DNA of 64,000 bases from Drosophila miranda (Eukaryota; Arthropoda; Insecta; Diptera; Drosophilidae), in NCBI RefSeq assembly GCF_003369915.1, contig NC_046673.1:9532001-9596000 (forward strand). Reading direction: 5' to 3'. Shown one piece after another: positions 48,318-63,201 of the stretch. The notes under the pieces were generated by a model. The model was not told the origin of the DNA and did no database searches. It saw nothing but the letters and a program-made list of their open reading frames with translations. Position 1 is the stretch's first letter. The number at the start of each line of letters is the position of its first letter. Both the position numbers and the translations under genes were made by a program.

Positions 48318-49261
48318 AGGTGGAGAACTATCGATAGTAGGCGCCATCGATAGTGGACGATAGTATTTTCAAAACCATCGATATTGGTCGATAGTCGTAA
48401 TAAAAATGAGTGTTTTTAAAAGTGTAAAAAGACGGTTGATTCGATGCTAAAAGCATTATTACAATTCTAAATGCAATATGCGGTCCAACTAGAAGCTAAA
48501 AATAATAAAAGTTAAAAAACTCTGTATATTGTTCATATACTTGGGTCCATAACTTGGGAATATTTGATAAAGCCTTCGTTCTCAACGATACTAAAGGGCT
48601 GCACATCTTTTGCAACCATCTCTGTTAAAACTTTATCAATGTCTTTTTTCCGGTTGGAGTTTGCGTCATAAGCAACAGCTCTTTTAAAATACGACTCTAT
48701 TGACCGCATACTCGATCTGCAACTGCTGCTTGTAGATGCAATGTTTTCGCTGGCAGTACAAGCATCTGCAGCTGGTATGCCGGAATCGGGAGTATGGCTC
48801 CTCAAATTCGGGTGGAACCTAGCTAGGTGGTCATGCAAGTTTGAAGTGTTTCCACTGGTCTTATACTCCTTGTTGCAATTTAGGCACTTGGCGAATTTCC
48901 TGTCATCAGACCTTTTGAAATACTTCCATACATCCGAAATTTTATTTTTCTTCGTCTTTGTCGATTTTTCGGTCACAGAACTTTTTTCGCTGTCGGTGCT
49001 GCTGCACTCGCAATTCGCTGCAGAACTGCGACGTTTGCCTTAAATTAGTCAAAAATTTCGTACAAATACTTTCTAATATCTTGCGATATTGATTACCTTT
49101 TTGAAAGAAGCGAATTTTGAATAAATGCGCACAAATTTTCTTTGCTGATGGGTAAACCATGCTATCGACCACTATCGAAACATTGAACCATCGATAGTTT
49201 AGTACCGCGATAGTGCCCTACCATCGATAGTGTCGATAGTGCCATCGATAGTTATCCACCT
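48318..49261 (-). mobile_element. hAT-type remnant, unit 3
   Basis: 944 bp. The right terminal repeat carries one further change (GTTATCCACC for GTTCTCCACC). The flank to its left shares AATAAAAACAAG, GAAAACTGATTC and GGCATGGCTAAAT with the element beyond Atg8a. Confidence 0.75.
48533..49160 (-). CDS. BED zinc-finger protein, unit 3
   Basis: Open two-exon frame of 189 residues, Phe variant, otherwise as in unit 2. Confidence 0.55.
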
Positions 49262-50228
49262 TCTACTATTATTAACAATATTATTAATAACATTCATGTG
49301 AAACGTCGTGTTCCAGTGCAAATACGGCTGAAAACCATTCCGGTGACATTAGAAAATATTTAGAGTTCCAGGTAAATATGGCCGTTGATTAGAAAGTGCA
49401 GTAGCCACCCCGAAGAACCTTTCACCTTTACCCCGTTTTTTTCGGCAATTTTTTTTTAACAATTTACAACTCAGTTACAAAACTGAAAACAAAACAAAAC
49501 TCTTGGGCCGCCCTACCACCCCAAAAAAAACCGACCCTCCAAGGGCAGAACAGCTGCAATGCCATCAAAAACATCGACTTTGGGTGTGAAGTTGGTCAGA
49601 GTCGAACGCCCGTGTGTCCGTTCCAATTATTGTATTGCAAAAACGCTGATTAGAGGGAAGACACTGCACCACACCGTGCCCCTACCCGCCCGCACACCGT
49701 ACACCAGCCAGCGGCACAGACAGTATTTCGTTGCTCTGTGAAACGCTCATGTGGATTCGTTTTATTGGTGCTCACAAGTATCGTATGATAATCTCCGTTC
49801 TATTGTTGTTCTTGTTGTGCTTTTCCGCGGGCTTCTCGCACACATCCGCATGCACAGTACACGTACGCAGCGCATGTGGGAGCTCTGCATGTGTGTGTTG
49901 CTGAGTGGCTGCCAACCTGTCGAAAATTTTCACCATTTTAATTCAATTTAGAAATATAATTGGTCCCGCATACGTATATTGGAGTGAAAATTGCATACAC
50001 AATTCACAGTGTGTTTCCGTTGTCGTGGGAAAGTTACGGTGGAGAATTAAGTCCATTCCATTCTTAGTTGCACAGATTTTTTTTTTTTTTTTACTTTCCG
50101 ATCTGGCAACGCCTGCATGCGCGGTTTTTCTGCGAAAATCCGAAACCAAATTGTAGTAGGCCACGACAATTACCAGGATTACGATATCGAAGAATCGGTG
50201 TCATTAACAGACATTCTCGCATCGAAAC
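49262..50228 (+). other. Gene X fragment, unit 3
   Basis: As in unit 1, but a short deletion near 49947 (TTCAATTTAGAAA) removes a few bases, a form shared with unit 5. The 51-residue frame is at 49749-49904. Confidence 0.4.
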
Positions 50229-50774
50229 TCAAATGCGTGAATAGGTCGAAAACATGTCAATCTGAGAGTAGATTACTTATGTTTCAAATCCCCTTGGAAA
50301 ACAGAAATGTAATGCAAATTAAAGGAAATAGGGTATACAAATGCCAAAAAAGAGCCATAACGGAAGCGAAAAAATATTTTGAAAATAAGACGGTATATTT
50401 TTAGGGTCCCACTGACTCTCTCCTGCAACGAAAAAATGAGTCGTAATTTTGAATGGGCTATAAAAAGGGGTAGGAACAACAGGCAAAACCAGCCAAGGCA
50501 AATTGCAAGGTTCGTACGAACCTCACCTCGCGTATGACCACAATATACCTTGAAGGCAAAGCGGCTTTTAGTCTCCAAGGTATGTTAAGCAAAAGGGGTG
50601 AATTTTACCTTGCCATCCGTTGCACTTTCAGTGGCGTTTTGCCTATTCTATCCTATTTTGTACAGCAATTTCCCAGCGAACCAGGGTGACCGCTTACGAT
50701 ATTTTTAATACTTTTATATATATTTTGAAAATTTTAATTAAAAAACGCAATTTTTCGGTAAAAACAACGAAATA

Positions 50775-51092
50775 ATGTCCTACCAGCTGTACCGTAATAC
50801 CACCCTGGGCAACACGTTGCAGGAGAGTCTAGACGAGCTGATCCAGTACGGCCAGATCACGCCAGGACTGGCCTTCAAGGTGCTCCTCCAGTTCGACAAG
50901 AGCATCAACAATGCCCTAAACCAGCGCGTAAAGGCGCGCGTCACCTTCAAGGCGGGCAAGCTGAACACCTACCGTTTCTGTGACAATGTCTGGACGCTTA
51001 TGCTGAACGATGTGGAATTTCGCGAGGTGCACGAGTTCGTCAAGGTGGACAAGGTGAAGATTGTGGCCTGCGATGGCAAGAGCGAGTTCTAG
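50775..51092 (+). CDS. TfIIA-S: TFIIA small subunit, array copy 4
   Basis: An identical 105-residue product. The 3' flank has TTAAAAATCCGTTAC in place of TTAAGAATCCTTTAC, marking this copy. Signals around the gene are otherwise unchanged. Confidence 0.95.
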   Translation: MSYQLYRNTTLGNTLQESLDELIQYGQITPGLAFKVLLQFDKSINNALNQRVKARVTFKAGKLNTYRFCDNVWTLMLNDVEFREVHEFVKVDKVKIVACDGKSEF

Positions 51093-52331
51093 CACTGTCA
51101 TTGGCCAGAGAATATATTTGTATTTGTAAGATTTATATTTGTTAAAAATCCGTTACATCCACCATTGGTGAAGAGTAGACGACCATGCAAACCTATCAAG
51201 AGTCCCACCTCGACCCACAAAAGCAACACCAGTAGAGGGCCTTGGTCGTCGAACTTTAAAATAAATATCGTGAAAATTGAGCAGACGGTATATTTACGGC
51301 ATTTCGGTACATAATCAATTCTTCAATCTATTAAATTTCAATGGTATATTTAAGAACACATACGTAGGTTTTTTTATGAATTGTCGTTCACAAATCGTAC
51401 TTGTAGAAAATGAATTCATCAATAGGATACAATTATTTGGGCAAAGCTGAGAGATCTATATATTAAGTAAAATTCGACGGAATATCATAATGGAGGATAA
51501 TATGGTTTCATTTTCATCCATTTACCTGAAATAGTTGAACTATTTAAATAAAGGGGCTGAAGTGGGCTAAGTTTGATTTTTTATCATAACGAGACTCCAT
51601 TTTTTTTTGTTGAAAAGCAAAAATAGCAATCACCGTAGCAGGAAAACAAGTCAAGTATTTAAAACAAGCCAGTCAAGTAGCAAATTGATTTATCAATTGG
51701 GAAAAATTATGTGGGCAGGGCTGAGAGATCTAGATAGCTAGTAATATTCGACGGAATATCAAAAACGAGGAATATGTATAATAGAACTTGAGTTCATCAG
51801 TATTTTTACGGTATATTTTAAAAATGAGACGGTATATTTTGGTATATTTCTGAGGGTCAGAAGGTATATTTTTTCAATAAGTCCGCGGTCACACTGCAGC
51901 GAACGGCAATAGCGAATAACGAGTAACGGAGGCAGGCAGCATGAATAACTGCCGTAGTCAGGGAATTATAGAGGCAGAATAAATAACTGGCGTAGTCGGC
52001 ATATAAATAATTTAAATAACTTTTTGAAAAATTTACATTTAAAGTTGGCGCTTACCTGCAACCAGATGGGCAGCAGCCGCTCCAGGTCTGGCACCCCTAT
52101 TTTGCCATATCAGTTCTGTACAACACTGCCCTGTGAGTGTTCGGTTTTTGTTTGACCATTTTCGCTAAAACCTCTTTTTACGCAAAATGCAATAAAAGCA
52201 AGTATTAAAAATACACCAGTTATATAGAAAATTGATTCATCAATCGTATAAAATTATGTGGGCATGCCTAAATGTGCTATATAGCTGAGAATATTCCACG
52301 GAAGATCAAAAACGAGGAATATGTATAATAG

Positions 52332-53275
52332 AGGTGGAGAACTATCGATAGTAGGCGCCATCGATAGTGGACGATAGTATTTTCAAAACCATCGATATTG
52401 GTCGATAGTCGTAATAAAAATGAGTGTTTTTAAAAGTGTAAAAAGACGGTTGATTCGATGCTAAAAGCATTATTACAATTCTAAATGCAATATGCGGTCC
52501 AACTAGAAGCTAAAAATAATAAAAGTTTAAAAACTCTGTATATTGTTCATATACTTGGGTCCATAACTTGGGAATATTTGATAAAGCCTTCGTTCTCAAC
52601 GATACTAAAGGGCTGCACATCTTTTGCAACCATCTCTGTTAAAACTTTATCAATGTCTTTTTTCCGGTTGGAGTTTGCGTCATAAGCAACAGCTCTTTTA
52701 AAATACGACTCTATTGACCGCATACTCGATCTACAACTGCTGCTTGTAGATGCAATGTTTTCGCTGGCAGTACAAGCATCTGCAGCTGGTATGCCGGAAT
52801 CGGGAGTATGGCTCCTCAAATTCGGGTGGAACCTAGCTAGGTGGTCATGCAAGTTTGAAGTGTTTCCACTGGTCTTATACTCCTTGTTGCAATTTAGGCA
52901 CTTGGCGAATTTCCTGTCATCAGACCTTTTGAAATACTTCCATACATCCGAAATTTTATTTTTCTTCGTCTTTGTCGATTTTTCGGTCACAGAACTTTTT
53001 TCGCTGTCGGTGCTGCTGCACTCGCAATTCGCTGCAGAACTGCGACGTTTGCCTTAAATTAGTCAAAAATTTCGTACAAATACTTTCTAATATCTTGCGA
53101 AGCGTATTACCTTTTTGAAAGAAGCGAATTTTGAATAAATGCGCACAAATTTTCTTTGCTGATGGGTAAACCATGCTATCGACCACTATCGAAACATTGA
53201 ACTATCGATAGTTTAGTACCGCGATAGTGCCCTACCATCGATAGTGTCGATAGTGCCATCGATAGTTCTCCACCT
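52332..53275 (-). mobile_element. hAT-type remnant, unit 4
   Basis: 944 bp. It combines the Phe finger variant of units 2, 3 and 5 with the intron form GAAGCGTATTACC of unit 1, so it is a mosaic. Confidence 0.75.
52547..53174 (-). CDS. BED zinc-finger protein, unit 4
   Basis: Open two-exon frame of 189 residues, Phe variant. The intron sequence matches unit 1. Confidence 0.55.
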
Positions 53276-54248
53276 TCTACTATTATTAACAACATTATTA
53301 ATAACATTCATGTGAAACGTCGTGTTCCAGTGCAAATACGGCTGAAAACCATTCCGGTGACATTAGAAAATATTTAGAGTTCCAGGTAAATATGGCCGTT
53401 GATTAGAAAGTGCAGTAGCCACCCCGAAGAACCTTTCACCTTTACCCCGTTTTTTTCGGCAATTTTTTTTTAACAATTTACAACTCAGTTACAAAACTGA
53501 AAACAAAACAAAACTCTTGGGCCGCCCTACCACCCCAAAAAAAACCGACCCTCCAAGGGCAGAACAGCTGCAATGCCATCAAAAACATCGACTTTGGGTG
53601 TGAAGTTGGTCAGAGTCGAGCGCCCGTGTGTCCGTTCCAATTATTGTATTGCAAAAACGCTGATTAGAGGGAAGACACTGCACCACACCGTGCCCCTACC
53701 CGCCCGCACACCGCACACCAGCCAGCGGCACAGACAGTATTTCGTTGCTCTGTGAAACGCTCATGTGGATTCGTTTTATTGGTGCTCACAAGTATCGTAT
53801 GATAATCTCCGTTCTATTGTTGTTCTTGTTGTGCTTTTCCGCGGGCTTCTCGCACACATCCGCATGCACAGTACACGTACGCAGCGCATGTGGGAGCTCT
53901 GCATGTGTGTGTTGCTGAGTGGCTGCCAACCTGTCGAAAATTTTCACCATTTTAATTCAATAGATAATTAGAAATATAATTGGTCCCGCATACGTATATT
54001 GGAGTGAAAATTGCATACACAATTCACAGTGTGTTTCCGTTGTCGTGGGAAAGTTACGGTGGAGAATTAAGTCCATTCCATTCTTAGTTGCACAGCTTTT
54101 TTTTTTTTTTTTACTTTCCGATCTGGCAACGCCTGCATGCGCGGTTTTTCTGCGAAAATCCGAAACCAAATTGTAGTAGGCCACGACAATTACCAGGATT
54201 ACGATATCGAAGAATCGGTGTCATTAACAGACATTCTCGCATCGAAAC
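53276..54248 (+). other. Gene X fragment, unit 4
   Basis: As in unit 1, with the 51-residue frame at 53763-53918 and the joint at 54249. Confidence 0.4.
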
Positions 54249-54783
54249 TCAAATGCGTGAATAGGTCGAAAACATGTCAATCTGAGAATGTTTCAAATCC
54301 CCTTGGAAAACAGAAATGTAATGCAAATGAAAGGTAATAGGGTATACAAATGCCAAAAAAGAGCCATAACGGAAGCGAAAAAATATTTTGAAAATAAGAC
54401 GGTATATTTTTAGGGTCCCACTGACTCTCTCCTGCAACGAAAAAATGAGTCGTAATTTTGAATGGGCTATAAAAAGGGGTAGGAACAACAGGCAAAACCA
54501 GCCAAGGCAAATTGCAAGGTTCGTACGAACCTCACCTCGCGTATGACCACAATATACCTTGAAGGCAAAGCGGCTTTTAGTCTCCAAGGTATGTTAAGCA
54601 AAAGGGGTGAATTTTACCTTGCCATCCGTTGCACTCTCAGTGGCGTTTTGCCTATTCTATCCTATTTTGTACAGCAATTTCCCAGCGAACCAGGGTGACC
54701 GCTTACGATATTTTTAATACTTTTATATATATTTTGAAAATTTTAATTAAAAAACGCAATTTTTCGGTAAAAACAACGAAATA

Positions 54784-55101
54784 ATGTCCTACCAGCTGTA
54801 CCGTAATACCACCCTGGGCAACACGTTGCAGGAGAGTCTAGACGAGCTGATCCAGTACGGCCAGATCACGCCAGGACTGGCCTTCAAGGTGCTCCTCCAG
54901 TTCGACAAGAGCATCAACAATGCCCTAAACCAGCGCGTAAAGGCGCGCGTCACCTTCAAGGCGGGCAAGCTGAACACCTACCGTTTCTGTGACAATGTCT
55001 GGACGCTTATGCTGAACGATGTGGAATTTCGCGAGGTGCACGAGTTCGTCAAGGTGGACAAGGTGAAGATTGTGGCCTGCGATGGCAAGAGCGAGTTCTA
55101 G
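54784..55101 (+). CDS. TfIIA-S: TFIIA small subunit, array copy 5
   Basis: An identical 105-residue product. The unit begins with a small deletion near 54287 upstream of the gene, and its 3' flank has the GATACG form (AACACAGATACG) shared only with copy 6. The gene itself is intact. Confidence 0.95.
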   Translation: MSYQLYRNTTLGNTLQESLDELIQYGQITPGLAFKVLLQFDKSINNALNQRVKARVTFKAGKLNTYRFCDNVWTLMLNDVEFREVHEFVKVDKVKIVACDGKSEF

Positions 55102-56340
55102 CACTGTCATTGGCCAGAGAATATATTTGTATTTGTAAGATTTATATTTGTTAAGAATCCTTTACATCCACCATTGGTGAAGAGTAGACGACCATGCAAA
55201 CCTATCAAGAGTCCCACCTCGACCCACAAAAGCAACACCAGTAGAGGGCCTTGGTCGTCGAACTTTAAAATAAATATCGTGAAAATTGAGCAGACGGTAT
55301 ATTTACGGCATTTCGGTACATAATCAATTCTTCAATCTATTAAATTTTAATGGTATATTTAAGAACACAGATACGTAGGTTTTTTTATGAATTGTCGTTC
55401 ACAAATCGTACTTGTAGAAAATGAATTCATCAATAGGATACAATTATTTGGGCAAAGCTGAGAGATCTATATATTAAGTAAAATTCGACGGAATATCATA
55501 ATGGAGGATAATATGGTTTCATTTTCATCCATTTACCTGAAATAGTTGAACTATTTAAATAAAGGGGCTGAAGTGGGCTAAGTTTGATTTTTTATCATAG
55601 CGAGACTCCATTTTTTTGTTGAAAAGCAAAAATAGCAATCACCGTAGCAGGAAAACAAGTCAAGTATTTAAAACAAGCCAGTCAAGTAGCAAATTGATTT
55701 ATCAATTGGGAAAAACTATGTGGGCAGGGCTGAGAGATCTAGATAGCTAGTAATATTCGACGGAATATCAAAAACGAGGAATATGTATAATAGAACTTGA
55801 GTTCATCAGTATTTTTACGGTATATTTTAAAAATGAGACGGTATATTTTGGTATATTTCTGAGGGTCAGAAGGTATATTTTTTCAATAAGTCCGCGGTCA
55901 CACTGCAGCGAACGGCAATAGCGAATAACGAGTAACGGAGGCAGGCAGCATGAATAACTGCCGTAGTCAGGGAATTATAGAGGCAGAATAAATAACTGGC
56001 GTAGTCGGCATATAAATAATTTAAATAACTTTTTGAAAAATTTACATTTAAAGTTGGCGCTTACCTGCAACCAGATGGGCAGCAGCCGCTCCAGGTCTGG
56101 CACCCCTATTTTGCCATATCAGTTCTGTACAACACTGCCCTGTGAGTGTTCGGTTTTTGTTTGACCATTTTCGCTAAAACCTCTTTTTACGCAAAATGCA
56201 ATAAAAGCAAGTATTAAAAATACACCAGTTATATAGAAAATTGATTCATCAATCGTATAAAATTATGTGGGCATGCCTAAATGTGTTATATAGCTGAGAA
56301 TATTCCACGGAAGATCAAAAACGAGGAATATGTATAATAG

Positions 56341-57244
56341 AGGTGGAGAGCTATCGATAGTAGGCGCCATCGATAGTGGACGATAGTATTTTCAAAACCA
56401 TCGATATTGGTCGATAGTCGTAATAAAAATGAGTGTTTTTAAAAGTGTAAAAAGACGGTTGATTCGATGCTAAAAGCATTATTACAATTCTAAATGCAAT
56501 ATGCGGTCCAACTAGAAGCTAAAAATAATAAAAGTTAAAAAACTCTGTATATTGTTCATATACTTGGGTCCATAACTTGGGAATATTTGATAAAGCCTTC
56601 GTTCTCAACGATACTAAAGGGCTGCACATCTTTTGCAACCATCTCTGTTAAAACTTTATCAATGTCTTTTTTCCGGTTGGAGTTTGCGTCATAAGCAACA
56701 GCTCTTTTAAAATACGACTCTATTGACCGCATACTCGATCTACAACTGCTGCTTGTAGATGCAATGTTTTCGCTGGCAGTACAAGCATCTGCAGCTGGTA
56801 TGCCGGAATCGGGAGTATGGCTCCTCAAATTCGGGTGGAACCTAGCTAGGTGGTCATGCAAGTTTGAAGTGTTTCCACTGGTCTTATACTCCTTGTTGCA
56901 ATTTAGGCACTTGGCGAATTTCCTGTCATCAGACCTTTTGAAATACTTCCATACATCACAGAACTTTTTTCGCTGTCGGTGCTGCTGCACTCGCAATTCG
57001 CTGCAGAACTGCGACGTTTGCCTTAAATTAGTCTAAAATTTCGTACAAATACTTTCTAATATCTTGCGATATTGATTACCTTTTTGAAAGAAGCGAATTT
57101 TGAATAAATGCGCACAAATTTTCTTTGCTGATGGGTAAACCATGCTATCGACCACTATCGAAACATTGAACCATCGATAGTTTAGTACCGCGGTAGTGCC
57201 CTACCATCGATAGTGTCGATAGTGCCATCGATAGTTCTCCACCT
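56341..57244 (-). mobile_element. hAT-type remnant, unit 5, with internal deletion
   Basis: 904 bp. A 40-bp deletion near 56957 removes the start of the second exon's basic segment. The left end has one change (GGAGAGCTATC for GGAGAACTATC). Confidence 0.75.
56556..57143 (-). pseudogene. BED zinc-finger frame, unit 5, frameshifted
   Basis: The 40-bp deletion puts the finger out of frame with the upstream part (40 is not a multiple of three). The finger and the QPFSIVE region remain open from 56556. It is the only damaged BED frame among the five complete copies. Confidence 0.6.
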
Positions 57245-57944
57245 TCTACTATTATTAACAACATTATTAATAACATTCATGTGAAACGTCGTGTTCCAGT
57301 GCAAATACGGCTGAAAACCATTCCGGTGACATTAGAAAATATTTAGAGTTCCAGGTAAATATGGCCGTTGATTAGAAAGTGCAGTAGCCACCCCGAAGAA
57401 CCTTTCACCTTTACCCCGTTTTTTTCGGCAATTTTTTTTTAACAATTTACAACTCAGTTACAAAACTGAAAACAAAACAAAACTCTTGGGCCGCCCTACC
57501 ACCCCAAAAAAAACCGACCCTCCAAGGGCAGAACAGCTGCAATGCCATCAAAAACATCGACTTTGGGTGTGAAGTTGGTCAGAGTCGAGCGCCCGTGTGT
57601 CCGTTCCAATTATTGTATTGCAAAAACGCTGTTTAGAGGGAAGACACTGCACCACACCACACAATTTAGAAATATAATTGGTCCCGCATACGTATATTGG
57701 AGTGAAAATTGCATACACAATTCACAGTGTGTTTCCGTTGTCGTGGGAAAGTTACGGTGGAGAATTAAGTCCATTCCATTCTTAGTTGCACAGCTTTTTT
57801 TTTTTTTTACTTTCCGATCTGGCAACGCCTGCATGCGCGGTTTTTCTGCGAAAATCCGAAACCAAATTGTAGTAGGCCACGACAATTACAAGGATTACGA
57901 TATCGAAGAATCGGTGTCATTAACAGACATTCTCGCATCGAAAC
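57245..57944 (+). other. Gene X fragment, unit 5, shortened
   Basis: About 265 bp is missing near 57656, including the 51-residue frame. The deletion joins the MPSKTSTLG frame to the MRGFSAKIR frame, giving a single 192-codon open frame from 57542 to 58120. This looks accidental but is the longest open frame in any unit. Confidence 0.45.
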
Positions 57945-58490
57945 TCAAATGCGTGAATAGGTCGAAAACATGTCAATCTGAGAGTAGATTACTTATGTTT
58001 CAAATCCCCTTGGAAAACAGAAATGTAATGCAAATTAAAGGAAATAGGGTATACAAATGCCAAAAAAGAGCCATAACGGAAGCGAAAAAATATTTTGAAA
58101 ATAAGACGGTATATTTTTAGGGTCCCACTGACTCTCTCCTGCAACGAAAAAATGAGTCGTAATTTTGAATGGGCTATAAAAAGGGGTAGGAACAACAGGC
58201 AAAACCAGCCAAGGCAAATTGCAAGGTTCGTACGAACCTCACCTCGCGTATGACCACAATATACCTTGAAGGAAAAGCGGCTTTTAGTCTCCAAGGTATG
58301 TTAAGCAAAAGGGGTGAATTTTACCTTGCCATCCGTTGCACTTTCAGTGGCGTTTTGCCTATTCTATCCTATTTTGTACAGCAATTTCCCAGCGAACCAG
58401 GGTGACCGCTTACGATATTTTTAATACTTTTATATATATTTTGAAAATTTTAATTTAAAAACGCAATTTTTCGGTAAAAACAACGAAATA

Positions 58491-58808
58491 ATGTCCTACC
58501 AGCTGTACCGTAATACCACCCTGGGCAACACGTTGCAGGAGAGTCTAGACGAGCTGATCCAGTACGGCCAGATCACGCCAGGACTGGCCTTCAAGGTGCT
58601 CCTCCAGTTCGACAAGAGCATCAACAATGCCCTAAACCAGCGCGTAAAGGCGCGCGTCACCTTCAAGGCGGGCAAGCTGAACACCTACCGTTTCTGTGAC
58701 AATGTCTGGACGCTTATGCTGAACGATGTGGAATTTCGCGAGGTGCACGAGTTCGTCAAGGTGGACAAGGTGAAGATTGTGGCCTGCGATGGCAAGAGCG
58801 AGTTCTAG
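58491..58808 (+). CDS. TfIIA-S: TFIIA small subunit, array copy 6, next to Atg8a
   Basis: An identical 105-residue product. The leader has TTTAATTTAAAAACG where the others have TTTAATTAAAAAACG. This is the only copy whose 3' flank runs on into Atg8a without a joint, so it sits in the configuration that best fits the original locus. Confidence 0.95.
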   Translation: MSYQLYRNTTLGNTLQESLDELIQYGQITPGLAFKVLLQFDKSINNALNQRVKARVTFKAGKLNTYRFCDNVWTLMLNDVEFREVHEFVKVDKVKIVACDGKSEF

Positions 58809-59751
58809 CACTGTCATTGGCCAGAGAATATATTTGTATTTGTAAGATTTATATTTGTTAAGAATCCTTTACATCCACCATTGGTGAAGAGTAGACGACC
58901 ATGCAAACCTATCAAGAGTCCCACCTCGACCCACAAAAGCAACACCAGTAGAGGGCCTTGGTCGTCGAACTTTAAAATAAATATCGTGAAAATTGAGCAG
59001 ACGGTATATTTACGGCATTTCGGTACATAATCAATTCTTCAATCTATTAAATTTTAATGGTATATTTAAGAACACAGATACGTAGGTTTTTTTATGAATT
59101 GTCGTTCACAAATCGTACTTGTAGAAAATGAATTCATCAATAGGATACAATTATTTGGGCAAAGCTGAGAGATCTATATATTAAGTAAAATTCGACGGAA
59201 TATCATAATGGAGGATAATATGGTTTCATTTTCATCCATTTACCTGAAATAGTTGAACTATTTAAATAAAGGGGCTGAAGTGGGCTAAGTTTGATTTTTT
59301 ATCATAACGAGACTCCATTTTTTTGTTGAAAAGCAAAAATAGCAATCACCGTAGCAGGAAAACAAGTCAAGTATTTAAAACAAGCCAGTCAAGTAGCAAA
59401 TTGATTTATCAATTGGCAAAAATTATGTGGGCAGGGCTGAGAGATCTAGATAGCTAGTAATATTCGACGGAATATCAAAAACGAGGAATATGTATAATAG
59501 AACTTGAGTTCATCAGTATTTTTACGGTATATTTTAAAAATGAGACGGTATATTTTGGTATATTTCTGAGGGTCAGAAGGTATATTTTTTCAATAAGTCC
59601 GCGGTCACACTGCAGCGAACGGCAATAGCGAATAACGAGTAACGGAGGCAGGCAGCAAAAAAACGAAAACTGAAAAAGTCAAACCCACACACACACACAC
59701 ACAGTCAAAAAGCTATATCGTTTTTGTTGTTCGTTGGTCTGAAAAAAGTGA

Positions 59752-61957
<2,206 letters not shown>

Positions 61958-62810
61958 AGGAGATGGAGATGAAAAGAACCCCCTATACAGAAATCTATAT
62001 ATATATAAATAAATATATTTTATGTTTAGCATGCAGCTTATAAAATACGACGCGAGTTAGCTAAACGAATTGATAAAAACAAACAAAAACACCACAAAAT
62101 GCAACAAGAAGAACTTAAAAAAAATCTGAACAAGAGGAAATGAGCAAACCGACAAAAATGAAGTGTTATGTGAACCTTGTTTTATATATATATATATAAC
62201 TTTTTCTATACACCTTAGTATTTTCGATTAAAACTATGCTTTTGTCCTACCATTAACTCTCGGGCCCCCGTTCTGTTCAGCCCCCACTCCCCCATTTACG
62301 TTTCATAGCTGTACTGGAGGTCCGTGCAATCGCATCCGCACACGCACCCGTGCATACATACATTGCTTTAATCGCTATTTTCTGTGTAATTTTTTCTTCA
62401 ATTTTCTTTTGTTTTTTTTTTTTGCTTTTAATTTGTGTAATAATGCAGCAAATGATGTGCATATTTAGTGTGTATGGTTATGAATAGGACTCTCTCGGTT
62501 TAAGTCTACGGTAATTAATCTATTATTAAATAAAAAAAAAAAAGCTTGAACTTCGTCTTGTGAATGAGGCCATGCCATGCCCATTGAAATCCCTACATTC
62601 AATGAAGCAATTCTCGCTGCGGCATTGCAAAATGATGCAATATGCATATTTCACCTGCAATATATCTATGCATGCGTCATTCTGCTTGGCTTGCTTGGCT
62701 AAAAGGAGATCGATTCATTCAATGGAGAGTTCTATCAACAGAGTTTACGGGCTTCAGAAAATAATTTACAATATTCTGTTTTTGCGCGGCCAGAGAAAAG
62801 TTGAGGCAGA
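61958..62810 (+). other. Atg8a 3' UTR and intergenic DNA
   Basis: AATAAA signals lie at 62008-62013 and 62529-62534. Nothing else is recognised. Homology to the array units resumes at 62811 with ATGAATAACTGCCG. Confidence 0.6.
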
Positions 62811-63201
62811 ATGAATAACTGCCGTAGTCAGGGAATTATAGAGGCAGAATAAATAACTGGCGTAGTCGGCATATAAATAATTTAAATAACTTTTTGAAAA
62901 ATTTACATTTAAAGTTGGCGCTTACCTGCAACCAGATGGGCAGCAGCCGCTCCAGGTCTGGCACCCCTATTTTGCCATATCAGTTCTGTACATCACTGCC
63001 CTGTGAGTGTTCGGTTTTTGTTTGACCATTTTCGCTAAAACCTCTTTTTACGCAAAATGCAATAAAAACAAGTATTAAAAATACACCAGTTATATAGAAA
63101 ACTGATTCATCAATCGTATAAAATTATGTGGGCATGGCTAAATGTGCTATATAGCTGAGAATATTCCACGGAAGATCAAAAACGAGGAATATGTATAATA
63201 G

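Larger units (their letters stand above)
38178..59657 (+). repeat. Tandem array of six TFIIA-S units of about 4.0 kb
   Basis: Units start at 38178, 42198, 46217, 50229, 54249 and 57945, each at the same joint GAAAC/TCAAATGCG (the first lacks the left half). Lengths are 4020, 4019, 4012, 4020 and 3696 bp, with the sixth ending at 59657 where Atg8a begins. Order in a unit: a dispersed repeat, TFIIA-S, a second repeat ending in Motif 1, a junction at GGCAGCATGAATAAC, a hAT remnant, and a gene X fragment. The units are nearly identical, differing by scattered single bases and small indels. The shared joint shows that all copies descend from one event. Confidence 0.95.

Noticed and set aside
38178-59657. 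Tandem units considered as a mobile tandem or viral element
   Set aside because: There are no element ends at the unit joints; the joints are duplication breakpoints inside ordinary DNA.
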